The position numbers were made by a program, and so were the translations under genes. The notes beneath the pieces were generated by a model. It saw only the letters and a program-made list of their open reading frames with translations, did no database searches and was not told the DNA's origin. From positions 138,867,422 to 138,931,421 of the forward strand of contig OY754329.1 of assembly GCA_963573305.1 (NCBI GenBank): a DNA stretch of 64,000 nt, written 5' to 3'. This document shows positions 46,690-58,372 of the stretch, in pieces (position 1 is the first letter of the stretch; each line of letters opens with the position of its first letter). Source of the DNA: Pyrrhosoma nymphula (lineage: Eukaryota > Arthropoda > Insecta > Odonata > Coenagrionidae).

Positions 46690-47198
46690 TCGGGGCTATT
46701 ATACGAGAGTAATGTTTTATCTTATAAGACATCAAAGTATCAGCCACTTTACGCAACACTTTTCGAAATATGTTTAAGCCAAAACAAAGGAGTCATTTTC
46801 AATGGGATTTGGTACTAATGTGTACACCAGAGAGGATAATTTAAATAAATAGAAATTTCTTACGTACACTCAGCGCTAAAAATGTGATGTGACGGTGTTT
46901 ATTTCATATATTTTATTAATTATTTTTTTTTAATTTATAACTCTCCACAATATCTTTTAACATCGCAACAAATCTAGTGAAGGCGTTTTTTTTCGAGCGG
47001 TGCGAAAGATGGTAGTCCAGTTAAAACAAAGTTATTCAGTTAATTACTGAGCAGTTCAGTGATAAATGAAAGGTATTTGCGTCATAAGTATTAGGAGCAG
47101 TGTAAATTCCATGCTTATTAAATCTACTTAAGTTTTAAAATAAATTACTATTATGGTTTCCAATATGACTAGAGAAAAAACTAAATGAAACAGCCTTA
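46690..47198. mobile_element. MITE family E, nearly complete
   Basis: Contains CATCAAAGTATCAGCCACTT, GTGAAGGCGTTTTTTTTCGA and ends GACTAGAGAAAAAACTAAAT then GAAACAGCCTTA, the inverted terminal repeat with part of TTAA. The left terminal repeat is too diverged to place exactly. Confidence 0.7.
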
Positions 47199-47476
47199 GC
47201 CTCGTCCCTACCCTACCTAGCCTTTCCCATAATTCTCTCCCTTCCCCTTGTGGTGCATCATGTTGGTCGATAGAGCGGTGGAGCCTGCTTTCGTTTATGC
47301 GTCGGGTCGGTGCAGGCGCCAGACACACAAACCCCTCCACCTTTTCAGACACTGAAGAAAGGAACGCGGGCGTAGCTAATGTTGAGACAAGCGCGCAGCG
47401 GATGGCGCCTCGAGGGGGCGAAGCCTTGCATTGTCCTCACGGTGGAGTGTTCTCAAGAACCGCGCATTCTCTAACT
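47199..47476. other. GC-rich interval between two MITE copies
   Basis: Open frames on both strands (74 and 80 codons) reflect composition. No domain was recognised. Confidence 0.4.
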
Positions 47477-48069
47477 TCAGGTAGTTTGAGCGAGATATCA
47501 ATTCACACATCTCATCTAATCTCATCTTTCCAATGGTAACAAAATATCAGGTACCGTCATACTTTTCGAGATATTTTCCAAAAAGTAGCAGCCATGTTAC
47601 ATGGAATATAGTACGGGTAAGATACTCCAGAAAGGCCTTATTTTAAAAATGAGGAATTTCTAACGAATAGATTTCGTCAGAATTTTAAAAGCGAGTAGGT
47701 TGTATGTTTTTGCAACTATTTTTAAAAACAAATCTATTACTCACTACAGTAGTTTATACTTAATTGCAACAAAAAAATTCGGTTGTGAAGGCGTTCTCAG
47801 TGTACGGCGTGAAAAAAATGAGTCAAGTTAAAACCTTATGAATATTTAGTTATACAAGATACAAACTGTAAAATCCTCAGATATTTAAGTTATAATCTTA
47901 TGCACGTATATTTAGTAAATCACTGATAATTTCACTGTTAAAAATGTTTTTACACCATACATGTTGCAATATTTACTTTATGCTTCCTAGATTTGCTTAA
48001 ATTTAAAAATATGATTTTAATATGGTCTCTGTTATTGCTAGGGAAATATCACGCACAAACTACCTCAAT
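47477..48069. mobile_element. MITE family E, complete
   Basis: Left end TTCA + GGTAGTTTGAGCGAGATAT; right end ATATCACGCACAAACTACC + TCAA, each flank one substitution from TTAA. Interior blocks match the copy at 21031-21591 throughout (ACAAAATATCAGG, GTGAAGGCGTTCTCAGTGTA, GTTATTGCTAGGGAAATATC). About 585 bp. Confidence 0.85.
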
Positions 48070-49787
48070 AGAGTGGTGTTCAGCCTTTTTTGCTTCAGTG
48101 GGCATTATGGCTCATTTCCAGGTAGTAGGCTGCCCACATCTTTATTTTATATATCTATGACCATGAATGTAGCTAGTTTTTTCAAAATGTTACCAATTTT
48201 TGCTTTAATATTTATGAAAATTATTTTATTTGAAATGTATAGAAATTTTATTTTATTCTTCTTGCTTCTAACTGCCGACTCCTAATTTACAATTTATTTT
48301 AATTTACTTTACTTAGTCCTAATTGTGAATAGTCACATAGTTAATAATGAAGTAGGTGATTAGTAATTGAATTCGGATGGGTATTTGTCCGAGTGCTGTT
48401 GCCCAGGTCTGCAAGTGGCAGACAGTAAGTACGAAATAACCGTAGCTGACAAAGCTACAGCTGTGCTACTATTTCAACTAACAAGATATTCAACGTATGT
48501 ATCATTATTCAGAATAAGTAAAGGATCTTTAATACAGGTGAAACTTGTGTCTTCGATGTCATTTGCACTAGTGCCCTTCTAGTGATTTTTCGAACTCGTA
48601 GTCTCAGGCGTAACTTGGTGGAGCCCATTCGCACTTGTAACTTGTCAGTGATATTGATTTACCAACTTTGATGATTTTTGGTGATTCCACAGAGTTTGTG
48701 TTTCATTTCAAGTGATCTTTGGTAGTCCTGTGCAAGATATCCGATCCGGTCGCAGTATTGTTTAATTTTATTCGCCTGTATTCTCCACCAGGATAACGCA
48801 GCCCTGTGCTGCGAGAGTAGGTATACCTAATCTAGTTCTCCCCTTCCCTTGGCCTCTCCTTCCTATCCCTCCCTCTCATCCTCCTTCATATATTTTCTCC
48901 CCATTATCCGCTCCAATCCCCCTTCCCATCCCTCCATCGTTCGCGCCAGTTCCTCTGGAGCATGTCACTGTCATGGCATAGGGAAATACGGGATACGAGT
49001 TCTATAAATGTGTGTTTTGGTAGATATACCAAAAGCCACTCGAAAAAGCGTAGGGAAAATACCAAGAATCCTGGATGACGAAATGTAAAAGGGTAGAAAG
49101 AACTGTCATGTCGATTGTAGTAGTTGAGTAAGCGAGGAGACACACTCTTTTGTCATGCTTTAAAGTTAATGCATGTCACATTCTTACTTCCTTCAGTACC
49201 GCCTCTGCATTTCCGTTAGATAGAAGAACAATACCCTATTCGTCACTCTTGTCTATCGATTCAAAGAAAGTAGATAATGACCCATATACGTTGCAATCAG
49301 TCGCGTCAATGAAGAAATTCCTGACATTATATACTAGGATTTTTGCTATTAGTGAGATTGTGCTCATACAATTTGTAGCAAATGGCGCCGTTCCGCGAAG
49401 TTTCATTCCCAGGAGTTTATCAGAACTGGTGAGAGTGAATCATCCTCCGTGTTTCTCCGCTGTTTGAAACCTCTGTGGAAAGTGGCCGTTATCATGAGAG
49501 CAGTCCTCTCGGAATAGGAACTTGATGTTGAGTCATAGACCAATCTCGTTTTACTGGACTGAAAAATCTTTCGCTCTTGCCTTGGTGAAGAATGGGCCAA
49601 ATTTAACGCATGCACATTAGTGCGGCCCATAATATTATTCAGTTCCTAAACTGTTATAACTGTTTAGCTCTCCATCATAAAAAGGTCATTCACAAGCTGT
49701 CCATCAATGTTTGATAACCTCAGGATCGAATATTATGTTTGGATTTGATTCATGAAACTCTTTAAGAACTCGGGGAATTGCGTTTTG
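48070..49787. other. No supported gene
   Basis: Pyrimidine-rich around 48830-48950. Frames up to 105 codons (49150-49467) have no recognisable domain. Confidence 0.4.
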
Positions 49788-49960
49788 TTGTGGCTGGAGT
49801 GCTGAAATCCCATCTCGAGGGCTCAGGTTTGAGTCCTGGTCGAGGCAGAGATTTTTTAGTGGAATCCCGATCCCTACTCGGGTGACTTGTCCATCGGATG
49901 TGACTTTAAGCTCTGGTCCACTTGGCGCCTTTCGTTAAGAGTATGCTAATGCTGATGCTG
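49788..49960 (+). mobile_element. tRNA-derived SINE, family A
   Basis: Plus strand: GTGGCTGGAGTGCTGAAATC (A-box side), B box GGTTTGAGTCC at 49826-49836 and GGTCGAGGCAGAGATTTTTT. The body ends in the conserved CTTGGCGCCTTTCGTTAAGA and GTATGCTAATGCTGATGCTG. This copy shows the family in sense orientation and defines its order. Confidence 0.88.
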
Positions 49961-52721
49961 TGTTTCTCTCCACTCTTCATCCATTACTCAGAAAATCTTT
50001 CCCTCACCCACCAACCAACATGTCTTCAATGGCGCAAATTATCTCAGCTGTCGGTGGCCTTCCCCAATTAACCAACGCAAGGCATCCAAGAGGGATATTC
50101 GCTGCGTTTGTGATATTGACGGTCACGCATTTTTTATGGAAATAGCATAACTATTTTGTTCTTATCATTATATCTGGATGATTAATTCGTTGAATAATTC
50201 GCGGCCCATGGGGATAACTGAATAATAATAGGGTTATCACCGCCTACGGCTCGGTGAAATTTGCGTAACTTTTCGTGTCCGTTGGTTCGAGGTCTGTATC
50301 CGGCTGATCTCGGCTAAAACATAAGTAACTCTGCTTCAGTGTTATTTAAAATTGTATAGAATTTTAATGGAAGTGATTTCTTAGCAGTAGAGATGTGTGA
50401 AGCGTTTTTTTTCGTGATATTGAATCGAATTTTTAAAATTTATCGAATCCAAATGGAATTCCTAATCTGTAATTTCGAATCCCAATTGGATCAATGAGAC
50501 TAACTACATTGATTCTGTTGGAATACTTATAAAATCATAGGATTGGTAAAAGTTTGTAATTAACGCGGCTCGGTAATCCCAAATAGGAAATCTTTAACAT
50601 TTAGGACTATAATGGTTTTCATTTGAATTGTAAAGTTTCGAAAATCTCTAGTCGGAGACAAAAATTAAATTGTATTCTGCCATACGTTAAAATTGTGAAA
50701 CCATCACTGATCATTTTTATTTCTCGCTTTAATATTCAAGGGCTTTCTGATAGTTACTTATAAAACTTATAAATCCTCTCTGGGTGTGGTCCTCTCGGCA
50801 ATTAGTGATTAGTCTCGTGATTCTTAAGAAGACACACCAACATTTGATTTTTTATGGCCCGGGTGAAGCCGGTCGAGAGGCAATTGTTTGGGAGATGCCA
50901 CGCCCCCTCCCCCCAACCATCCGCGTTCGACTTGTTGCGCGAGACAGTAAAGAAGACTTCACATATCGTCTTGTATCCCTCCGCGCCATCCCACTCTCGG
51001 TGGAGAGTCATTTTAAAGCTCTTTAGTCGATCGGTTCCGCCGCACTAGAATGCCACACGAGTTGCAGTGGAATGGGATAGGGGGCGTTATGGATGTCACG
51101 GTGCGTTGCGCGTCTTGCCGCACCACCTGTTTAAGAATCCTCACACCCTCCTACTTCCATCTCTCTTTCTCTCCGCCTCTTAAGTCGGTTCAACTATCAC
51201 ACGACTTCAGTGGCTTTTGATTCTTTATTCTGGTTACTACAGTAAAACTTGTTCTCTGCCTGATTTGAACAACCAACCTTTACGCGCTCTTATATTTTCA
51301 AATTGAAATTAAATCATATCAATTGCGATAATGGGGGAAAATAATACTTTCCATCTAATATATGCCATATTTGCGAAAAATGTTCATAAATAGTGAAAAC
51401 TCCAAAGGAACCATATAAAAATGAAATGATAGCATATTTATGCATTATTTTGTTACTAACAGATTGATGTAATAATTGAAGTAAAAGAGTTGGAAATTCG
51501 AAGACATAGGTGCTACAGGTGACTGGTTTCACTGGTAGCATACTTCGGCGACTGGGTAAGGGTAAGAAACTAAATATGCCAATTGGTCTAATATATATAT
51601 TTTTAACGAAGAGACTTTAAAAATAAAAACAAAGGCTCAGACACACTGATCGTGTCAGAAACTTAACGGTGTGTATTATGTATATTTTTTTAACTAATTA
51701 TATTCTGAACTATGGTGAGAGGGGGAATTGAGTAAAAAAAGGTTGAGAATAAAAGTAGTGAACGCTTCCTTGGCCTGAGCTATCACCTGATTACATCTTT
51801 GGTGCAAAATCCAGACTACTCTCTTCGGAAAACTTTAATGTACCCTCAGATAATAAGGTGTGAACAAAATTTGTACGAAGCCCTGTGTACCTCTTATTGT
51901 CAAACAGAATATAGGTACCTAAAGGTACAAAGAAGCGCGACGCGTGCCACTAAATTACTCAGCAAAAGTGTTGATAAATTATAATGAAGTCAACGATAAA
52001 AATACACATTAACTTCGCAGGGAAACTTAGGAAGAGGGCGGCCCAATGCCAAAACGAGAGAGGTATAAATGGGAAAGCTTTAAAGTTTGCTCGAGGACGG
52101 TGGGCGGGTAGGGAAATGTAAATAAAAGAAACGCGGAATATCAACATGTAATGAAACGATTCGTATCTCGAGTGCTTGCCGTTTTTTATTGTAATCCACA
52201 CTATGGCCCTCCCACTTTATTGGCGGGTTGTGAGCGCACAGTTCGCTGGTCTTTCTATGGACGACGCCCTTGTGCAGTGACTCGGCAAACGTGAGGAAGT
52301 TAAGCGAGTGAGGAATAGGAATGGGTAGAGGAAACAGGAGAAGGACGAGAGAAGGGAGGGGCTGAGAGGAAAGGGAAGCACAGAAGCAGAAGCTGTCTGC
52401 GACACATTGACCGAAACAGATGAGCCGATAGTAGGACCGTTTGCTTGACGATGGCTTCTATGCTTTCAGTTGAAGGAACCCACCAGCAACCATTTATGAA
52501 ACCCAGTGTCTAAATTACTGCTCTTAATGGTCAAATTTATCAAGGAAAATCGATCATAATTCTAGAAACCCCTGCATGCTCACGATATAAAACATACCGT
52601 AAAACTTCATGGAATTCAGTTATAACTATCCCTCCAAGCCAATGTATTAATAATGTGCTTGTTGATTACAGTAAAATATTTGGTAAAATATTTTACGAAA
52701 TAAGTAGTACAGCTGATCATT
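49961..52721. other. No supported gene
   Basis: Short frames only (80 codons or fewer). 52217-52405 is purine-rich, which opens an antisense frame. A small TA run lies at about 51590. Confidence 0.4.
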
Positions 52722-53285
52722 TTATGTATATTTGCTCGATGAAGAAAATAGTCCATCGGAAAAATAATAAGCCAAGACCCACCCCTTCGACACCCACCTC
52801 TTCGACAGAACAGGGGGTAAAATTACCGAGCTCTCATACTGAGAGGTGATCAAACCCAGACTGAAATACGATACACGTGTTCCTAAAAAGAAAAGCAAAA
52901 AAAATGAGAAAGAATGACATTTATTTCTCTCTTTGAGTGAAAGTTTCCATCGTCCATACCGCTCTGGGAAACAAATTGAATTGAGAAAGCATGTGAGGAC
53001 TAAATTACGAAACTGTCTCAAGAAGTTAGACGAGGTGACCGACTGTTCTAATAAGGGAACATGGGGATTAGTCACGGCGTGATGCTCTACGCGTCTACTA
53101 CAGACACTAGTGGTAGACAGACGTAACATGGCATAAGGTGGTGGAAGTGGGAACGGGTCGCGCGATACAATCCCCCTCTTTTGGTGCATATTAAGCGGTG
53201 ATATGTTATTCAGAGCGTTAAGAAGAGAGTCGAAGGGAGTCCCTGCGAGAGATTCAAAGGAATCATCTTGAGCACTCTGGTTCAC
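52722..53285 (-). CDS. Unassigned 187-codon ORF (longest in window)
   Basis: Starts MNQSAQDDSFESLAGTPFDS and has a middle section with PFPLPPPYAML. A hydrophobic stretch (HSFSFFLLFFLGTRVSYFSL) lies at about residues 124-143, with serine-rich ends. The first 40 residues (DSFESL...LLNALNNISP) vaguely recall a BESS-type motif of MADF/BESS proteins, which occur in PIF/Harbinger transposons, but this is weak. On the same strand a 75-codon frame (53282-53509) abuts it. There is no recognised homologue. A frame this long is mildly unusual by chance at this base composition. Confidence 0.25.
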   Translation of the reverse strand: MNQSAQDDSFESLAGTPFDSLLNALNNISPLNMHQKRGIVSRDPFPLPPPYAMLRLSTTSVCSRRVEHHAVTNPHVPLLEQSVTSSNFLRQFRNLVLTCFLNSICFPERYGRWKLSLKERNKCHSFSFFLLFFLGTRVSYFSLGLITSQYESSVILPPVLSKRWVSKGWVLAYYFSDGLFSSSSKYT

Positions 53286-53398
53286 TTGGTTGAGAAAGGT
53301 GCCAAGAGAGGCGAGGGCTCAGAAAAAGAACGCTGTGTATCAGTCCCTTGGTCAGCGAAAGTGGCACAAAACGATCGATTTGGGTGAAAAGCACGTCT

Positions 53399-53690
53399 TA
53401 AGCCTAGTCCACACGCAAAGAATTGTCTAAGCACATGTCTGCTCAAATCAGATCGTTGAACACAAGACGTTACGTGTGGACGCCCAAGCTCAAGCTCAAG
53501 CATCGTCACAAATCTTTCTCAGTTTGCCTTGGTTTTCGTGCATGAACACTGATCGTAGAGGTATTATCGTTTCTTGATCGATGTTTTGCTGTGTTAACAA
53601 TGGCAGATCCTCGTCAATGTTCACGTGAATTTCTAAGGGAGGTCATTGGTTTAGAAAAGATCTTTGCGTGCTGGTGGAGGAGTGATAAAT
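53399..53690 (+). mobile_element. Possible PIF/Harbinger-type remnant (weak)
   Basis: AGTCCACACG (53407-53416) and its inverse CGTGTGGAC (about 53474-53482) form a short inverted pair. About 120 bp further on, an ATG at 53600 opens MADPRQCSREFLREVIGLEK before the frame breaks down. That start resembles the N-terminus of MADF-domain proteins encoded by some Harbinger elements. No transposase was found and the strand is opposite to that of the 187-codon ORF, so the call is tentative. Confidence 0.28.
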
Positions 53691-54014
53691 AGGAAGAATA
53701 GCTTTAGTCTGACATTGGAAAATTTTTGTCTTTTTAGTAGCCAATATCTTGACCATAAACGTCGTCTGGACATTTCTTTTGTTAAATTTGCCTTTTTCTT
53801 GCAGGACAAACTATGCAAAAATATACAATATTTAAATAGATTAAATATAGATTCATTTTGAATGATGGAGATTTTAGCCCAGCGCAAGGTGAAAAGTCAA
53901 CAAATGAAGGATTGATTATTTGGGATGGCGAACGACACTTGAGTTCATTTGCACCTTGAGGATAGATGGGTAGTTAAGTGAGACGAGGATTCATTGTGGA
54001 ATGGGAGATATGCG

Positions 54015-54225
54015 AAAAGTAGCTCGGCATCGGCATTAGCCTACCCTTAAAGACAGGCGCCAGGTAGGCCACAGCTTGACGTTCCATTCGACGGACGGAG
54101 CACTGCACTTAAAGTGCTCTCCACACAGCACCCTAGTTGGGAAGCTGGATACCGCCGAAAATTTTCTATCCTTCCAGTTCCGATTCAAACCTGGGCACAG
54201 GATTAGGAAGCCAGTACTCTATATA
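54015..54225 (-). mobile_element. tRNA-derived SINE, family A
   Basis: Minus strand: AGAGTACTGGCTTCCTAATC (A box to anticodon arm) and a degenerate B box CAGGTTTGAATCGG. Then come AGAAAATTTTCGGCGG, AGCACTTTAAGTGCAGTGCT and the end block GGCGCCTGTCTTTAAGGGTA. The body contains a 16-bp self-complementary AGCACTTTAAGTGC-type core. Confidence 0.88.
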
Positions 54226-55427
54226 AACCCGATTCCTAACAAATGAGTGAGAGAAACTTGCTAAAACCCAATGGGTTACCTCAGATGCCTCACATGTAAG
54301 CACCGCCTGTCCATCTGGTTACCATGCCTGTTACCCAGGTCGCCGAGGAAACGTGCCGCACGGAAATATTCTGCCGCATTCGCCCTAAAAGCGTGACTTC
54401 ACTAGCGTAAGGCCCTGTGGAAGCGAACTCTTCCACCCTCAATCGAACCTTTCGACTGATAATCTTCGTGCACTCTGATTGGATACGGAGAGGAAGCTAT
54501 TTCACAGTGCCGGTCGAACCGAACCCTAAATCGTGACTCCCGTAATACCTTCCCCTCTTAAGAAAACACAATTACTCCCAACAGGTTTCTCATCCACATG
54601 CGTTCACTCAGTACCCTATGAACCGCCATCGAGGAGAATTTCCCTCTTCGAGATTCGCACACATAGTATGTGAACGCACGCTTGCAATAAGGTGGTGGGA
54701 GCGATTCTTGCTAATACACAGATTTTCGTGTTTTTGAATTCTGTTTCTTATTATCCAGACAGATTCGGAAATATTCAAGAGAACCAGACTACAGGCAGGA
54801 CCGTTACCAGGTCAGAACACTTATAGCAACACGTCGACTCCTGAAGTGAGCACACAGTATGTCAATATTGCATCTAATAATGGGCCGAAATTAGAGTTAT
54901 TAGTTGAAGAATTGTCCATGTGTCATAAATATTCATCCTAACGTACGTGAACTGAACATAATGCGCAGAAAACATAGAATTTTCGATGACACGAACGGAA
55001 ATCTTTCTAAAGAAAAACGTGTAGGGCGGTTCATATTTCCCTTCGAATAAAAACAAAGCTTCGCTTTCGTGATACAAGGCAAGAGGAAACATCTTCTTAA
55101 ATCTTTGTAAGAAATCAACGCTGCCGTAGGGTGTCGTGCCGCCACTAATTACGCCGTCTTACTCGGCGACTCACTTCCAAGTCCGCCCATCTTCCTTTCC
55201 GTCTTGTTTGGGTGGGAGAGTGTGAGTCGCCCGTTTGCTCGCTTGTGAACGCAAGTCGGCGACGTACCCGAACCCACCTCCGAAGAAGGGGTAAGCAATG
55301 GAGGGGAAGAACAAGGCGAGGGGATAATGAGGAGAGTGAGGAAGAGACGCTGAACCCGGAATGAGCAGACGGCTGGTGAGTCACGACACCTCCTCTCATT
55401 CTCTCCCGCTATGAAAGTAAGAGTTAG
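54226..55427. other. No supported gene; possible lone MITE end at 54687
   Basis: ATAAGGTGGTGGGAGCGATT at 54687-54706 resembles a family E terminal repeat, but no internal similarity follows. 55145-55399 is GC-rich with an 84-codon antisense frame. Confidence 0.35.
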
Positions 55428-55700
55428 TTAAGGTAGTGTGAGTGACATTTTTTCTCTAACCATAATAGAGTCCATTTTCGCTAATTTTATGGTTAAATTT
55501 AAGCACGAAGTGAGTACAGTAATATTAATAACGCAAAAACTTTTTTATACGGCTGAACTTACTCGATATATTTAGCTTAATTAGATTCAAGTACTTCCCT
55601 GATAAATCCTTTCACTCCCGAAGTTTTTTTGCAATTTTATAAATAGTATTTAGGTGAGTAGCAAATTTATTTTTGTTAAATAATCAAGAAAATATACATA
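55428..55700. mobile_element. MITE family E, one end only (inverted orientation)
   Basis: TTAA (55428-55431) followed by GGTAGTGTGAGTGACATTTT, then AATAACGCAAAAACTTTTTT, CACTCCCGAAGTTTTTTTGC and GTGAGTAGCAAATTT, in the same order as the copies at 43118 and 46297. Similarity fades after about 55700. Confidence 0.75.
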
Positions 55701-58260
55701 ATACACAATTTAATTTTTCAAATAATTTAACTGTACACAGGTAAATTATGTCTATGCTTAAGTTTTTAATGAGTGGAATTTAGTAAACTTTATTGAACAC
55801 CGTGGAATAAATATAAATAAACTACACTTTAACCGATTTTACATTATCTACAGAACATCAAATTTTGCTGAATAGTGATCCCAATTCCCCCCTAAATTCC
55901 TCCCGGGGTAGGAACTCCGCACTGGTTGAGACCCCCAGTTTACTAGAAGAATAGAAGTTATACGTGGCAATCTAAGTAAAAGCGTGAAGGAAATACCATT
56001 TAAGCCTATGGTGGTACTTTTATAGAAGTTGTTGTAGTTGATGGATGTTGGTTAGAAAGGGAAAAGATAGAAGAAGAGAGAGGGTATTAAATACCATGAA
56101 GTTGAGAGCATTAAGAACGAAGAGTTGTGATTGGGGATAAGGTAGAAAAAATGCGGTGATTAGCAATGAGACTGAATTAGAATGAGCCAATGAGCCACTG
56201 GTTCTAGTCGTTGAGACATAAGGAGGGTCGCTCAAAAAGGGTTTTTCAGACCACTGGGGCTTATAATGTGACGGTTTCCAGCTATAAGACCAAAAAAATC
56301 TATTTTCACCTCTCGGTGGTAATATGATGGAGCCATCGGGCAAACGTTCGATTGTAAAAACTTCCCTAAAATTGACCATCTTCGACGGAAAATCACTTGA
56401 GAATGGGGAATGGTGCGAAAGCCAACTAAGGTATGCATTATGTAATCATCCATCACTTTTGAATTCTGTCATTTCCCGAGATTTTGGGTTGCATAGAATT
56501 TTTTAAAACGCGATTGCCGATGAAGATGCCATAGGCCTTCCTCGGCGGGCTGCCGTGTTGGCAGGGCCGTTTTCCCTCCTGGGCCCCTCATTCCACCCGT
56601 ATTGCTTCCCCTACACCACCTCCATTGCTCCTTTGCGAAATCTTTTTGCATATTATAGAATTTATATTAGCATTTTTTAATAGTATATCATCAGGAATTG
56701 TCCTATTTGAAGTTACAGATGAGGATAACACCTTGAATTACACATTAAACTATCACATCAACCTATTCTTTGATTTTGAATACTTACCTACGCGTTTCGC
56801 CAGGTGGCTTCTAAATTATTCAAATAGTGTATTTTCCATTGATTTATTCCATGTTCGGAAATTTTTACTCCTTACTACGGGTCTTTCTTCAACTTACGGG
56901 TGATACTTTTCGTTAAAGGCTTTAACTTTAGGTGTACGTCGATGTTTTATACCCAGTCTCGCCCTTGTCTGCAGAGTGAACGATTCCGTTCAATTTTCTG
57001 AAGTGTGGTAATTTTTCGGTGGTAGAAGCCTAGGCTTATGCCTAGTAATCGATTACAAGTTTTTAAAAATGAGAGTAAAATGATTGAGATCATTTGTTAA
57101 TTACTGGCTTGCATTACGGGAATCAAACAAATAATTCAATCTGTGATATTTTGCTTTGTATTAACCGTCACAGAATTTCTTCAAGTCGACATTTTTGTCT
57201 AACGTTTTGCTTACAATTTATTCGCTCCAATGTATGTGGGTAAGTTAAATTTAGTGCAAAGTTTTTAAGTTAATTTTGCGCCAATTTTTCTTTTTTCCGG
57301 CCTTTAACTCCCAAAATTGAGTAATATTTTTCAGCATCAGCCCTCGTGGGATGAACACTATAATATGTTGATCGCTCTCTGTTAGGAAAACATTATTTTG
57401 GTAAAATTCAGGTGCTTGGAGGTATCCAAGTTGGCCTGGTGGGAAGCATATTCATTTTCCCACCCGGCTTTCACGGAGATGGAATCCTGCCTCAGGCAGG
57501 GTCGTGTTGACCCTTCTGTTCCTGGAGCCTGGGAAATATGAGGCCTATGAAACGTTCAGAGTGATCCTCATTATAATCCCTGGGGGTACTCGTCCCGCCA
57601 CACGTCTAGACCAAAACGAGCCGCTGGAATGCATTAACAAAAATGGAATTAAGTTTTTGTGGAAAATTGCTCAGCGGCATTTTTTGTGATGAGAAATTTC
57701 CCTCTGAAATTCTTCGTAGTGAGACCTCGTTCTTGCGTCGTGAAAGTTTTTAAAAATATTATGGACTTTTTTCTTGCACGCCTTTCACATGGGTCCCTAC
57801 TGGTGTAGAGACGGTCGATAAAACCTATTTTTCAGCTCTGTTGTTAAAAAAATGGCCCGTTCACTTTTTCGTCGCTGCATTGGGTTCGCCTCCAAAAGCA
57901 TTTTCGTTATTGACTTAGGTCTGTCTTTCAAATACTGCGTTCTAATATGGAAATCGGTTTCGTATTGGTTGGAGTACCAAACATAAGTACATATCTTTAA
58001 TTAGTGACTCGTCTTCATGCACGTAACTTATGTTGAGTTTATTTGTTTAGTAATCATTTTATCTTGTTCAGTGATCAATGGTGCTTTGAGTTGCACGTAA
58101 CGTTGACAGATTTTACGAAAATGCAATGATGCGTATATTGCAAAGCATCGTAGTTATAGGAGCAGTGAATGGGAAATTTACGCGTCACATAAACGACAGC
58201 GAAGTATTACCGTTGGGAAAAATCGTTTATGGTGCTGCCTACTGATCGTGTATTGTGCGG
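55701..58260. other. No supported gene
   Basis: The longest frame is 119 codons (56020-56379, minus), purine-rich on the other strand and without domains. Nothing else was recognised. Confidence 0.4.
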
Positions 58261-58372
58261 AAAGATAATGTATGTCAGCACATAATTGCATATGACAATG
58301 GAATTAAAACATGTTGCAAATGGCACTCATACTGTAAGATGATGTACGCCAGCACATTATTACAGACCACAA
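58261..58372 (+). repeat. Imperfect direct repeat pair
   Basis: AAGATAATGTATGTCAGCAC at about 58262 and AAGATGATGTACGCCAGCAC at about 58337, each followed by AT(A/T)ATT(G/A)CA, 75 bp apart. Short decayed tandem duplication. Confidence 0.75.

Noticed and set aside
54687..54706. Another family E MITE copy
   Set aside because: Only about 20 bp resemble the terminal repeat. No interior similarity follows, so it is mentioned but not called.
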